Shown: positions 33,809-42,533 of the stretch, piece after piece | Layout of the letters: each line of letters opens with the position of its first letter | Position numbering within the stretch: position 1 is the first letter of the stretch | Assembly (NCBI GenBank): GCA_963931655.1 | Contig: OZ007036.1 | Location: forward strand, 806,001 to 870,000 | Source of the DNA: Butyricicoccus_B sp017886875 | GTDB lineage: Bacteria; Bacillota; Clostridia; Oscillospirales; Butyricicoccaceae | Direction of reading: 5' to 3' | DNA: 64,000 bases | Notes under the pieces: model-generated | What the model was told of the DNA's origin: nothing | The model's database searches: none | Seen by the model: the letters and a program-made list of their open reading frames with translations, nothing else | Position numbers and translations under genes: made by a program

Positions 33809-34162
33809 TCAAAATCCTAAAATTGCACGAAAACCGCCATAAAGTATAAAAATCGCAAATATTCTTCTAAGCCATAGCATATTTATATTTTTAAAAAAAT
33901 GCCCAGAAATAAAGCCACCTAGAGCACCACCTATAATATATGGTAAAGCAGTTATTATGTTTAAATATCCATGTTTAAAGTATATAAAAGCTGAAACTAT
34001 ACTAATAGGCAAAATGATTGCAACCGAACTTGCAAAAGCATTACGTTCTTCTATTTTACACCAATGTATAAAAAGCGGTACAATAAATAGTCCACCGCCT
34101 GCACCAAATAAACCGTTAGCAAGTCCAGCAAGCGAGCCAACTATAATAAATTTTAAAAACAT
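33809..34162 (-). CDS. Half-size TauE/SafE family membrane protein (first copy)
   Basis: The 117-residue membrane protein has VGSLAGLANGLFGAGGGLFIVPL at its N-terminus (glycine-rich family motif) and ends LRRIFAIFILYGGFRAIL. It is one TauE/SafE repeat. It is not a frameshifted fragment of the next gene: both halves have their own start, glycine-rich motif and matching end, and both are complete single repeats. The two genes form an operon convergent with thiY and divergent from metA. Confidence 0.85.
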   Translation of the reverse strand: MFLKFIIVGSLAGLANGLFGAGGGLFIVPLFIHWCKIEERNAFASSVAIILPISIVSAFIYFKHGYLNIITALPYIIGGALGGFISGHFFKNINMLWLRRIFAIFILYGGFRAILGF

Positions 34163-34227
34163 AAAAATTTGTCCTTTTATTTTTTGTTTTTTATAGTTTA
34201 ACCAGAAACAAGCTGTAAATACATTAC

Positions 34228-34256
34228 TTTACTGTTTTAACCCTATTTGTTATAAT
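34228..34256 (+). promoter_or_regulatory. Probable promoter of metA
   Basis: TTTACT and TATAAT are spaced 17 bases apart, about 50 bases before metA. No SAM riboswitch or T-box signature is visible in the leader. Confidence 0.6.
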
Positions 34257-34306
34257 AGCCTTGTATGTGTTTTTAATTTAATAAAAAAAGGAGCATTAAA
34301 TCTACT

Positions 34307-35227
34307 ATGCCTATAAAAATAGCTGATAGCCTTCCAGCTCGTGCAGTTTTGGAAAGCGAAAATATATTTGTTATGACCGAACATCGTGCATTATCTCAAG
34401 ATATTCGCCCGCTTAAAATTGCACTTCTTAATTTAATGCCACTTAAAATTGTGACTGAAACTCAAATTTTACGCTGTTTATCTAACACTCCCTTACAAAT
34501 TGAAATTGATTTAATTCAAACAAGCACTTATAAATCTGCACACACCCCTGAGGACCATTTATTAACTTTTTATCGTACTTTTGATGATATCAAGGATAAT
34601 AAATATGATGGTTTAATTATAACTGGTGCACCAGTTGAACTTATGGAATTTGAAGATGTAGACTACTGGCAAGAGCTTTGCACTATTATGGACTGGTCAA
34701 AAACCAATGTTCACTCTACATTACATATTTGCTGGGGTGCTCAAGCTGGCTTATATCATCATTATGGTATACCAAAATATGCACTTAATGAAAAAATGAG
34801 TGGTATATTTAAACATAGGGTTTTACTTCCTAAAGAAAATTTATTTCGTGGCTTTGATGATATGTTTTATGCTCCTCATTCAAGACATACAGAAGTTCAT
34901 GCAGAGGATATAGAAAAAAATCCAAATTTAAAATTATTATCTGTATCTGATGAAGCAGGTGTATATATAGTTGAAGCTAAATATGGCAGACAGATTTTTG
35001 TTTTAGGTCATTCTGAATATGATGCTAACACATTAAAAGCTGAATATATCAGAGATAAAGGGCGTGGCTTAAATCCTATTATTCCTCGTCATTACTTCCC
35101 TAATGATGACCCAACACTTGAGCCTTCAATGACTTGGCGTTCTCATGGCAATTTGCTTTATACAAACTGGCTCAACTATTATGTATATCAGACCACACCT
35201 TATTATCTTGAAAAAAATTTTGAATAA
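34307..35227 (+). CDS. metA: Homoserine O-acetyltransferase, MetA type
   Basis: The 306-residue MetA-fold enzyme acylates homoserine in methionine synthesis. The catalytic Cys is Cys142 (STLHICWGAQAGLYHHYG), with His235 and Glu237 in GHSEYD. The residue that sets acyl donor choice is Glu111 (TGAPVELMEFE). Family members with Glu here use acetyl-CoA, while E. coli-type enzymes with Gly use succinyl-CoA. The name homoserine O-succinyltransferase, often given to this family, is therefore probably wrong for this one. It is monocistronic, with its own promoter. Confidence 0.95.
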   Translation: MPIKIADSLPARAVLESENIFVMTEHRALSQDIRPLKIALLNLMPLKIVTETQILRCLSNTPLQIEIDLIQTSTYKSAHTPEDHLLTFYRTFDDIKDNKYDGLIITGAPVELMEFEDVDYWQELCTIMDWSKTNVHSTLHICWGAQAGLYHHYGIPKYALNEKMSGIFKHRVLLPKENLFRGFDDMFYAPHSRHTEVHAEDIEKNPNLKLLSVSDEAGVYIVEAKYGRQIFVLGHSEYDANTLKAEYIRDKGRGLNPIIPRHYFPNDDPTLEPSMTWRSHGNLLYTNWLNYYVYQTTPYYLEKNFE

Positions 35228-35257
35228 TAAATGCATGTTTTTTATTGTTAAAATTTT

Positions 35258-35289
35258 CTCATTTTTACACTCCACAGAATGAGTTTTTT
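35258..35289 (+). terminator. Weak terminator after metA
   Basis: CTCATT and AATGAG arms with a 14-base loop are followed by six T, about 30 bases beyond the metA stop. The stem is short. Confidence 0.4.
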
Positions 35290-35364
35290 GTTTTATAATA
35301 TTGTTTGGTATTACTAACTAAAATGGAATTTTAATGGGTCTTATTTTGAAAGGAGAAATTTTTT

Positions 35365-36564
35365 ATGTTTTGCACTCGCAAAGTGTCCGAAAATATCCAC
35401 TGGGTTGGCGGTAGTGACCGCCGTTTAGCTCTATTTGAAAATATCTTTCCTATCTCTCGTGGTGTTTCTTATAACTCATATGTTATAACAGATGAAAAAA
35501 CTGCTGTAATTGATACCGCTGATAGCTCTATCTCTGAACAGTTTATCGAAAATGTTATGCATGTTTTAAATGGTCGTGAGCTTGATTATATTGTAATCAA
35601 CCATATGGAGCCTGACCATTGTGCTAATATTATGAATTTAGTTTTACGTTTTCCTAATGCAAAGCTTGTAGGTAATGCAAAAACTTTTGTTTTCCTAAAT
35701 CAGTTCTACTGCTGTGAGCTTGAAGGCAAAACTATAACCGTTAAGGAAGGCGACGCTTTAGAACTTGGTGAGCATACTTTGCGTTTTTATATGACACCTA
35801 TGGTTCATTGGCCTGAAGTTATGGTTGCTTATGAGGAAAAAGAAAATATTTTATTCTCTGCTGATGCTTTTGGTTCTTTTGGTGCATTAAATGGCAACAT
35901 CTTCAACGATGAAATTGACTTTGACCGTGATTGGCTTGATGATGCTAGACGTTATTATTGTAATATCGTTGGTAAGTATGGCGTTCAAGTAAAGGCTGCT
36001 ATTGCTAAACTAGCTACACTTGATATTAAAATGATTTGCCCACTTCATGGCCCAATCTGGCGTAATAATATTGAATATTTACTGGACAAGTACCAGCACT
36101 GGAGTGAATACCGTCCAGAAGATAAGTCTGTTGTTATAATCTATGCTTCTATGTATGGTAATACAGAAAATGCTGCAAATGTGCTTGCTGCTAAACTTGC
36201 TGACGAGGGCGTTAAAAATATCTCAGTTTATGATATCTCTAACACTCATGTTTCAACTCTAATTGCAGAAATTTTCCGTTCTAGCCATATTGTATTGGCT
36301 GCACCAACTTATAATGGCGGTATCTATCCTATTATGCATAATCTACTGCATGATATGCAGCAACTCAATGTTCAAAATCGTACTATTGGTATTATTGATA
36401 ATGGTACTTGGGCAATTACTGCTGGTAGACAAATGCGTGATATGCTTGCTCAAATGAAAAATATGACCATACTTGAGCCAACTGTTTCTGTTAAATCATC
36501 TTTAAAGGAAGAAACTATGCTCAAACTTGAAGAACTAAAGCAAGCTATTATTAATTCTCTTTAA
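35365..36564 (+). CDS. Flavodiiron protein (A-type flavoprotein, FprA-like)
   Basis: The 399-residue protein joins an N-terminal metallo-beta-lactamase-like diiron domain to a C-terminal flavodoxin domain (from about residue 255, IIYASMYGNTENAA). Diiron ligands are all present: His80, Glu82, Asp84, His85 (NHMEPDHCANIM), His148, Asp167, His228. Such proteins reduce O2 to water or NO to N2O in anaerobes using rubredoxin electrons. No rubredoxin domain is fused. AAAGGAGA precedes the ATG. It starts a three-gene run with the MIF-like protein and TatD. Confidence 0.95.
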   Translation: MFCTRKVSENIHWVGGSDRRLALFENIFPISRGVSYNSYVITDEKTAVIDTADSSISEQFIENVMHVLNGRELDYIVINHMEPDHCANIMNLVLRFPNAKLVGNAKTFVFLNQFYCCELEGKTITVKEGDALELGEHTLRFYMTPMVHWPEVMVAYEEKENILFSADAFGSFGALNGNIFNDEIDFDRDWLDDARRYYCNIVGKYGVQVKAAIAKLATLDIKMICPLHGPIWRNNIEYLLDKYQHWSEYRPEDKSVVIIYASMYGNTENAANVLAAKLADEGVKNISVYDISNTHVSTLIAEIFRSSHIVLAAPTYNGGIYPIMHNLLHDMQQLNVQNRTIGIIDNGTWAITAGRQMRDMLAQMKNMTILEPTVSVKSSLKEETMLKLEELKQAIINSL

Positions 36565-36583
36565 TTTAAACGAGGTGAATTAA

Positions 36584-36922
36584 ATGCCATATATTGCAGT
36601 TAATGTAAGTCGTAGTCTTTCAAATGATGAAAAAGAGCAAATAAAAACAAATCTTGGTGCTAAAATTTCCACTTTACCAAATAAATCAGAAGCTAGACTT
36701 ATGGTTCAAATTTCTGATAATTGCTCTCTTTATTTTGCTGGTAATGAATGTGAAGGTGCATTTATTGATGTTCGTTTATATGGTAGCATTGAGTTACAAT
36801 ATAAAAAGGAATATACTGAACAAATTTTTGATATAATGAGTGACTTGGGCTTTAAAAAAGAATTTGTTTATATAAGTTATCTTGAATTTGAAAACTGGGG
36901 TACTAATGGTTCTCTTAAATAA
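36584..36922 (+). CDS. MIF / tautomerase-superfamily protein
   Basis: The 112-residue protein starts MPYIAVNVS. After Met removal Pro1 would be the catalytic base typical of the macrophage migration inhibitory factor/4-oxalocrotonate tautomerase superfamily. Length (about 114 in eukaryotic MIF) and the C-terminal pattern FVYISYLEFENWGTNGS, resembling MIF's VYINYYDMNAANVGWNNS ending, favour the MIF branch over the 60-residue 4-OT branch. No signal peptide. It is 19 bases after the flavodiiron gene and 11 before tatD, so co-transcribed. Activity (phenylpyruvate-type tautomerase) is by family only. Confidence 0.82.
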   Translation: MPYIAVNVSRSLSNDEKEQIKTNLGAKISTLPNKSEARLMVQISDNCSLYFAGNECEGAFIDVRLYGSIELQYKKEYTEQIFDIMSDLGFKKEFVYISYLEFENWGTNGSLK

Positions 36923-36933
36923 AGGAGTTTTAA

Positions 36934-37704
36934 ATGTTATTTGATACCCATGCACATTATGATGACAAGCGTTTTGATGAAGACCGAGATGAAATTCTTA
37001 GCTCAATGCCTAAAAATGGTGTAGGTCTTATCTTAAACCCTGGTTGTGATATTGAAACAAGTAAAAAAGCAATAGAATATGCAGAAAAATATTCTCATGT
37101 TTATGCCGCTGTTGGTATTCACCCAGAATATATTGAAGAAATAGAACTTGATAGCACTATAAAAGAGCTTAAAACACTTGCACTTTCTAGCAAGCGTATA
37201 AAAGCGATTGGTGAAATTGGTCTTGATTATTATTGGGTTAAACAGCCTGAACTTAGAGCAAAACAAGCTGAGCTTTTACGCAGACAGCTTGCACTTGCAA
37301 AAGAGTTTGATATGCCTGTTATAATTCATGACAGAGAAGCTCATGCGGATACACTAAAAATAGTTGAAGAATTTCCAGAAGTCAAAGGTGTATTTCACTG
37401 TTATTCTGGTTCTACTGAAATGGCTCAGCGTTTAATATCACTTGGTTATTTAATATCATTTACTGGTGTTATAACATATAAAAATGCGAAAAAGGCGGTT
37501 GAGGTTGTGGAGAATATTCCACTTGATAAACTGATGATTGAAACTGACTCGCCTTATATGTCACCAGAACCATTTAGAGGCAAGCGAAACAGCTCATTAT
37601 ATGTTTATAGAATGGCTGAAGCTATTGCTGATATAAAAAATATACCGCTTGATGAAGTTATAAATCAAACAACTGAAAACGGTAAAAAGCTATTTAACAT
37701 ATAA
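36934..37704 (+). CDS. tatD: TatD-family metal-dependent DNase
   Basis: The 256-residue amidohydrolase-fold nuclease has FDTHAHYDDKRF at the N-terminus (metal-binding His-x-His), AIGEIGLDYYW near residue 89, IIHDREAHADT near 130, FHCYSGSTEM near 152 and IETDSPYMSPEPFRGKRNSS near 200. These are the ligands and signature of YcfH/TatD enzymes, which act as 3'-5' DNases. It is the end of the flavodiiron-MIF-tatD run, closed by a bidirectional terminator. Confidence 0.94.
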   Translation: MLFDTHAHYDDKRFDEDRDEILSSMPKNGVGLILNPGCDIETSKKAIEYAEKYSHVYAAVGIHPEYIEEIELDSTIKELKTLALSSKRIKAIGEIGLDYYWVKQPELRAKQAELLRRQLALAKEFDMPVIIHDREAHADTLKIVEEFPEVKGVFHCYSGSTEMAQRLISLGYLISFTGVITYKNAKKAVEVVENIPLDKLMIETDSPYMSPEPFRGKRNSSLYVYRMAEAIADIKNIPLDEVINQTTENGKKLFNI

Positions 37705-37705
37705 A

Positions 37706-37739
37706 AAAATGCGACTGCTTTTATTTGCAGTCGCATTTT
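37706..37739. terminator. Bidirectional terminator between tatD and pepP
   Basis: Thirteen-base perfect arms (AAAATGCGACTGC and complement) with an 8-base loop lie between convergent genes, with A/T runs at the ends. Confidence 0.88.
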
Positions 37740-37743
37740 AGTT

Positions 37744-38805
37744 TTAAAGAATAATAAGCTCTTTTGGTGCTTTTGTAAGATTTCTATTTCCGTCCTCTGT
37801 TAGATAGAGCATATCTTCTATTCTAACACCAAATTTACTTGGAATATAAATTCCTGGTTCAGCAGTGATTACACAGCCCGCTTCCATCACGCTGTCACCC
37901 TTCATAGATACTGTTGGCTGTTCGTGAATTTCCACACCTACACCATGACCAAAGCCATGACCAAAATATTCACCATAGCCAGCTTCAGCAATAATATCAC
38001 GAGCTACCTTGTCCACATCGCAGCCACGCAAACCAGCCTTAGCAGTTTGAATACCTGCTTTTTGTGCCTTGAGTACGGTTTCATATACTTCACGCATTTC
38101 ATCAGTTGCATAGCCAACCGCAACTGTTCTTGTCATATCTGAGCAGTAACCGTTTACAATACAGCCAAAGTCCATTGTTACAAAGTCACCTTCTGCAACA
38201 ACCGCAGACGATGGCACACCATGAGGTTTAGATGAATTTACACCTGTTACAACTATTGGGTCAAACGACATATTCTCACCGCCATATAACAGCATTAAAT
38301 ATGTAAGTTTGGCGGCAATCTGTTTTTCAGTAACTCCTGGTCTAATTTCGTCTAAAATCTCCTCAAATGCACGTTCTGCAATACGTTGTGCAGCAATAAT
38401 ATTTTCAAGCTCTGCTTCTGTTTTAACTCTGCGGATACGGTTCATCATCTGCCCCATTGGCACAACTTCAGCAGTTAATTTTTCTTGCCAGTTGGTGTAC
38501 TCTGAATGGGTTAGAACCTCATTTTCAAGTGCGATTTTTGAAACTCTATCATGTGCTAAAACTTCATTTATAGCTGTTGTATATGGCTCACCTACACTAA
38601 CTTGGCGTACTTCAAAATCAGTAAGTTTTTGCTTTGCAGCCTCAATATAGCGGAAATCTGTAAAGAAAATAGCATATTTTTCAGAGATATAAACCACACC
38701 TGCGGTAGATGGGAAACCTGTTGCATAACGTCTATTACATTTTGTTGTAAGCAGTACAGCATCTGCATTTACTTTTTTCATTTCACTTCTAATTTTACTA
38801 ATCAT
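37744..38805 (-). CDS. Xaa-Pro aminopeptidase (M24B family)
   Basis: The 353-residue protein has a creatinase-like N-terminal domain (about 1-120) and a pita-bread catalytic domain with the five metal ligands: two Asp in VTMDFGCIVNGYCSDMTRT, His in YFGHGFGHGVGVEIHE, Glu in ITAEPGIYI and Glu in VRIEDML. Such enzymes remove N-terminal residues preceding proline, in the cytosol. The start is 1 base after the aroQ stop with AAAGGA inside the aroQ end, a pairing common in Firmicutes (often followed by efp, not here). Confidence 0.94.
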   Translation of the reverse strand: MISKIRSEMKKVNADAVLLTTKCNRRYATGFPSTAGVVYISEKYAIFFTDFRYIEAAKQKLTDFEVRQVSVGEPYTTAINEVLAHDRVSKIALENEVLTHSEYTNWQEKLTAEVVPMGQMMNRIRRVKTEAELENIIAAQRIAERAFEEILDEIRPGVTEKQIAAKLTYLMLLYGGENMSFDPIVVTGVNSSKPHGVPSSAVVAEGDFVTMDFGCIVNGYCSDMTRTVAVGYATDEMREVYETVLKAQKAGIQTAKAGLRGCDVDKVARDIIAEAGYGEYFGHGFGHGVGVEIHEQPTVSMKGDSVMEAGCVITAEPGIYIPSKFGVRIEDMLYLTEDGNRNLTKAPKELIIL

Positions 38806-38806
38806 T

Positions 38807-39238
38807 TTACAAAATTCCTTTCATAGCATCTACTGCGAGCATATAACTATTTTTACCAAAGCCAGCTATAACACCTGCACAAACAGCGGCAAGTGCTGAA
38901 TGATGGCGAAATTCTTCTCTTGCATTAACATTTGACAAATGCACTTCAATACAAGGAAGTCTTGTTGCAGAAATAGCATCACGAATAGCATAGCTATAAT
39001 GTGTGTATGCACCCGCATTTATAATAATACCATCGCAGTTATCAATAGCAAAATGTATTCTGTCAATTATAGCACCTTCGCTATTAGACTGAAAAATTTC
39101 ACATTCAAAACCACATTGTTCGCATTTTTTGCGAAATTCTTCATTTATACTTTCAAGATTATTTCTACCATAAATACTAGGCTCTCTACTGCCTGTTAAA
39201 TTTAAGTTAGGGCCATGGATAAGCGAAATTTTTTTCAT
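38807..39238 (-). CDS. aroQ: 3-Dehydroquinate dehydratase, type II
   Basis: The 143-residue enzyme catalyses the third shikimate-pathway step. Diagnostic features: IHGPNLNLTGSREPSIYG at the N-terminus (active-site Tyr), FQSNSEGAIIDRIH near 49, IINAGAYTHYSYAIRDAI near 75 and the catalytic His in IEVHLSNVNAREEFRHHS near 97. It dehydrates 3-dehydroquinate as a dodecamer in known members. It is co-transcribed with the aminopeptidase and lies alone from other aro genes. Confidence 0.96.
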   Translation of the reverse strand: MKKISLIHGPNLNLTGSREPSIYGRNNLESINEEFRKKCEQCGFECEIFQSNSEGAIIDRIHFAIDNCDGIIINAGAYTHYSYAIRDAISATRLPCIEVHLSNVNAREEFRHHSALAAVCAGVIAGFGKNSYMLAVDAMKGIL

Positions 39239-39266
39239 ACTTTTCTCCTTCTAAGCTATTTTTTTA

Positions 39267-39294
39267 ATTATAGCACGATTTCTGTTTTTTGCAA
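39267..39294 (-). promoter_or_regulatory. Probable promoter of aroQ-pepP
   Basis: On the minus strand TTGCAA and a perfect TATAAT are separated by 16 bases, about 30 bases before the aroQ start. In the 257-base gap to dnaG I see no equally clear plus-strand promoter, only AT-rich sequence and a short AGGG-TTTTA-CCCT hairpin near 39450. Confidence 0.55.
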
Positions 39295-39495
39295 ACAAGG
39301 CTTTTATATCCAAATTTCTGCATAAAATATACAATATATCTTATATTTTAGACTATATAATACACATTTTTCACAAATTATAAAATTTATTAAATTTATG
39401 ATGAAAAAAAGAGGATTTTAAGAGTTTTATTGCGTAATAATTATATGTAGGGTTTTACCCTAAATTAAGTTTAAATTTAAAGGAGGTTTTTTAAT

Positions 39496-41250
39496 ATGGC
39501 TATAGACCAATCATTTTTAGATGAACTTACTGCTAGAAGTGATATTGTAGATGTTGTTTCTCGTTATGTATCGCTTAAAAAAAGTGGTTCAAATTATTTT
39601 GGACTTTGCCCTTTTCATAATGAAAAATCTCCTTCTTTTTCTGTTTCACAAGACAAACAAATATTTCATTGTTTTGGTTGTGGTGTTGGCGGTGGTGTAA
39701 TATCCTTTATTATGCGAGCTGAAGGACTGGAATTTTATGATGCTGTATCTTTCCTTGCTAAACAAAATGGCATGACTGTCCCAGAAAACAATTATGATAA
39801 AAAAACATCTAAAAGCCGTGAAAGGCTTTTAGCTCTTATGAAAGATACTGCTAGATTTTATTATTCCGAGCTTTGGAAACCTGAAAATATTAATGTTCAG
39901 CAATATTTTGCTAAAAGAGGTTTAACACGAAAAACTATGAACCGTTTCGGTCTAGGTTTTGCACCTAATTCTTTTTTCGCTACAATGGACGCTATGAAAG
40001 AAAAAGGCTATACTCAAGATGAGCTTTTAGCATGTGGACTTGTTGCCAAAAGTGAAAAAGGTAACTTATATGATAAATTTAGAAATCGTGTTATGTTCCC
40101 TATTTTTGATTTAAGAGGAAATGTTATCGCTTTTGGTGGTCGAGTTATGGACGACTCAAAACCTAAATATTTAAACTCACCAGAAACGGCCATTTTCCAT
40201 AAAAGCCGAAATCTTTTTGCAATAGAAAAAGCCCGAAAAACAACTAATGATTATTTCATTCTTGCCGAAGGTTATATGGACGTTATCGCACTTCATCAAG
40301 CGGGTTTTGATAGTGCTGTTGCCTCTCTTGGCACAGCTTTAACCGAAGAACAAGCAAGGCTTATTGCTCGATACACTAAAAATATTATTATCTCTTATGA
40401 TGCTGATAATGCAGGTCAAATGGCTGCACAAAGAGCTATTGATATTTTGAAAAAATCTGGGCTTAATGTGCGTGTACTTCGTATACCAAATGCAAAAGAC
40501 CCCGACCAGTTTATAAAAGAAAAGGGTTCTGATGCTTTTCGTAGACTTATAGAACAAAGCTCTGATGATATAGCATATAAAATAAATAATATCGCTTCAA
40601 AATTTGACCTTGAAGAAGACCAAGACCGAATATCATTTTTAAAAGAAGCGGCTTATATTCTCGCTTTAATAGATAGTGATATTGAGCGTGAAATTTATAC
40701 CACTCGTGTGGCTAATATGGCTAAAATATCACCTCAATCTATGACGGTTGAAGTTAAAAATGCTTTACAAAAACGTAATCAAAGTTTAAAAAAAGAAAAA
40801 AGGCGTGAAGTACGCTCAGTAACTCAAAACGCACAACCTAAAGATAAATCATTTAAATATGAAAATATAACTTCTGCACGTTCAGAGGAGGGTATTTTAT
40901 CTGTTATTTTCGGAGATAATACATTAGTTAGCTATTTAAATGGCAAAATTTCACCAGATGATTTTACTTCTCCTATATTAAAAGCATTTTTTATACATGC
41001 TCTTGAGCTTTATAATAACAATAAAAATATAACTATCCCCGCTTTTGAAGGTCATTTTGAGCCTGAGGCTCTCTCTCTGCTTACAACTATAACAAGCAGA
41101 CCTGTGCCCGCTATGCGTGAAAAAGCTCTTGATGACTACATAAATAAAATAAAAAGCTGTAAATTAAAACAATCTGACAGCACAACTGACCCTTTGCTAG
41201 CACTTGCAAAGGCTAAAAAAGAAAAAAATTTTGGAGGTAATAGAATATGA
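39496..41250 (+). CDS. dnaG: DNA primase
   Basis: The 584-residue primase has the N-terminal CHC2 zinc finger (CPFHNEKSPSFSVS, then FHCFGCG, residues about 39-65), the RNA-polymerase-like core and the Toprim domain (AEGYMDVIALHQAGF near 257, SYDADNAGQMAA near 300), plus a short DnaB-interaction tail. It makes RNA primers for replication. AAAGGAGG precedes the ATG. Its stop overlaps the rpoD start (ATGA), keeping the dnaG-rpoD part of the macromolecular synthesis operon. Confidence 0.97.
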   Translation: MAIDQSFLDELTARSDIVDVVSRYVSLKKSGSNYFGLCPFHNEKSPSFSVSQDKQIFHCFGCGVGGGVISFIMRAEGLEFYDAVSFLAKQNGMTVPENNYDKKTSKSRERLLALMKDTARFYYSELWKPENINVQQYFAKRGLTRKTMNRFGLGFAPNSFFATMDAMKEKGYTQDELLACGLVAKSEKGNLYDKFRNRVMFPIFDLRGNVIAFGGRVMDDSKPKYLNSPETAIFHKSRNLFAIEKARKTTNDYFILAEGYMDVIALHQAGFDSAVASLGTALTEEQARLIARYTKNIIISYDADNAGQMAAQRAIDILKKSGLNVRVLRIPNAKDPDQFIKEKGSDAFRRLIEQSSDDIAYKINNIASKFDLEEDQDRISFLKEAAYILALIDSDIEREIYTTRVANMAKISPQSMTVEVKNALQKRNQSLKKEKRREVRSVTQNAQPKDKSFKYENITSARSEEGILSVIFGDNTLVSYLNGKISPDDFTSPILKAFFIHALELYNNNKNITIPAFEGHFEPEALSLLTTITSRPVPAMREKALDDYINKIKSCKLKQSDSTTDPLLALAKAKKEKNFGGNRI

Positions 41251-42467
41251 ACCAGAGTGCAGAACAGCAAATGCAGGTTATTCGTGACCTTCTTGCTCTA
41301 GGCAAGAAAAACGGTAAACTCACATTAAAGGAAATTGCAGATGCACTAAGTGCCGTTGAACTTGAAACAGAGGACATTGACAAGCTTTATGAAACCCTTG
41401 AACATGAGGGAATTGAAATTGAAGGCGGCGATGTGCTTGAAGCACCTATTGGCGATGATGAAGCAGAATTTAAAGCATCTGAAGTTGAAGAAGTGCCAGA
41501 AGAAGAGCTTGTTGACACTTCAGTTTTAGCAGAAGGTTTTGCTATTGATGACCCTGTTCGTATGTATTTAAAAGAGATTGGTAAGGTTGACCTTCTTTCC
41601 CCTGAAGAAGAAATTGACCTTGCTAAAAAGATTATGGACGGTGTAGCAGCATCTGAGAAAATGGACGAATACGAGTCTAAAGAAAATCATGATGCAGTTC
41701 AAGCTGACGAAATTGTTCAGTGGAACAGAGCAATTAAAGCTGGTGAACGTGCTAAAAAACGTCTTGCAGAGGCTAATTTACGCCTTGTTGTATCCATTGC
41801 TAAACGTTATGTTGGTCGTGGTATGCTGTTTTTAGACTTAATTCAGGAAGGTAATTTAGGTCTTATTAAAGCAGTTGAAAAGTTTGACTATACAAAGGGT
41901 TATAAGTTCTCTACTTATGCTACATGGTGGATTCGTCAAGCTATCACAAGAGCTATTGCAGACCAAGCAAGAACTATACGTATCCCTGTACACATGGTAG
42001 AAACCATTAACAAGGTTATTCGTGTATCCCGTCAGCTACTTCAAGAGTTAGGCCATGACCCATCTCCAGAAGAAATTGCTGCTGAAATGAATATGCCTGT
42101 CGACCGTGTGCGTGATATTCTAAAAATCGCACAAGAGCCTGTATCTCTTGAAACCCCTATTGGTGAAGAAGAAGATTCACATCTTGGCGATTTTATACCA
42201 GATGATGACGCTCCAGAACCAGCAGAAGCAGCTTCTTTTATGCTCTTAAAAGAACAGCTTGTTGAGGTACTTCAGACCCTTACACCAAGAGAAGAAAAAG
42301 TTCTTCGTCTGCGTTTTGGCATTGACGATGGTCACACACGTACACTTGAGGAAGTCGGTAAAGAATTTAAGGTAACCCGTGAGCGTATTCGCCAAATTGA
42401 AGCTAAAGCACTTCGTAAACTTCGTCACCCATCACGCTCTAAAAAGCTAAAGGATTTCTTAAACTAA
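41247..42467 (+). CDS. rpoD: Principal RNA polymerase sigma factor SigA
   Basis: The 406-residue sigma-70 has a variable acidic N-terminal region (about 1-90), region 1.2 (DPVRMYLKEIGKVDLLSPEEE), regions 2.1-2.4 (LDLIQEGNLGLIKAVEKFDY, FSTYATWWIRQAITRAIADQ), region 3 and region 4.2 (TLEEVGKEFKVTRERIRQIE). It directs transcription from the TTGACA/TATAAT promoters seen throughout the window. Translation is coupled to dnaG by a 4-base overlap, and a terminator follows. Confidence 0.98.
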   Translation: MNQSAEQQMQVIRDLLALGKKNGKLTLKEIADALSAVELETEDIDKLYETLEHEGIEIEGGDVLEAPIGDDEAEFKASEVEEVPEEELVDTSVLAEGFAIDDPVRMYLKEIGKVDLLSPEEEIDLAKKIMDGVAASEKMDEYESKENHDAVQADEIVQWNRAIKAGERAKKRLAEANLRLVVSIAKRYVGRGMLFLDLIQEGNLGLIKAVEKFDYTKGYKFSTYATWWIRQAITRAIADQARTIRIPVHMVETINKVIRVSRQLLQELGHDPSPEEIAAEMNMPVDRVRDILKIAQEPVSLETPIGEEEDSHLGDFIPDDDAPEPAEAASFMLLKEQLVEVLQTLTPREEKVLRLRFGIDDGHTRTLEEVGKEFKVTRERIRQIEAKALRKLRHPSRSKKLKDFLN

Positions 42468-42472
42468 TAAAA

Positions 42473-42503
42473 GAAAACAGCATTTATTTGCTGTTTTCTT
42501 TTT
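42473..42503 (+). terminator. Terminator of dnaG-rpoD
   Basis: GAAAACAGCA and TGCTGTTTTC arms with a 6-base loop are followed by TTTTT, 5 bases after the rpoD stop. Confidence 0.88.
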
Positions 42504-42533
42504 GTGTAAAATTAAAATTAGAAAGATGATATT

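Noticed and set aside
33432..34162. Frameshifted single TauE gene
   Set aside because: Both ORFs have separate starts, complete glycine-rich motifs and matching repeat ends, with a 23-base gap between stop and start.
34163..34306. SAM riboswitch or T-box before metA
   Set aside because: The leader after the predicted promoter is only about 45 bases and has no matching conserved blocks.
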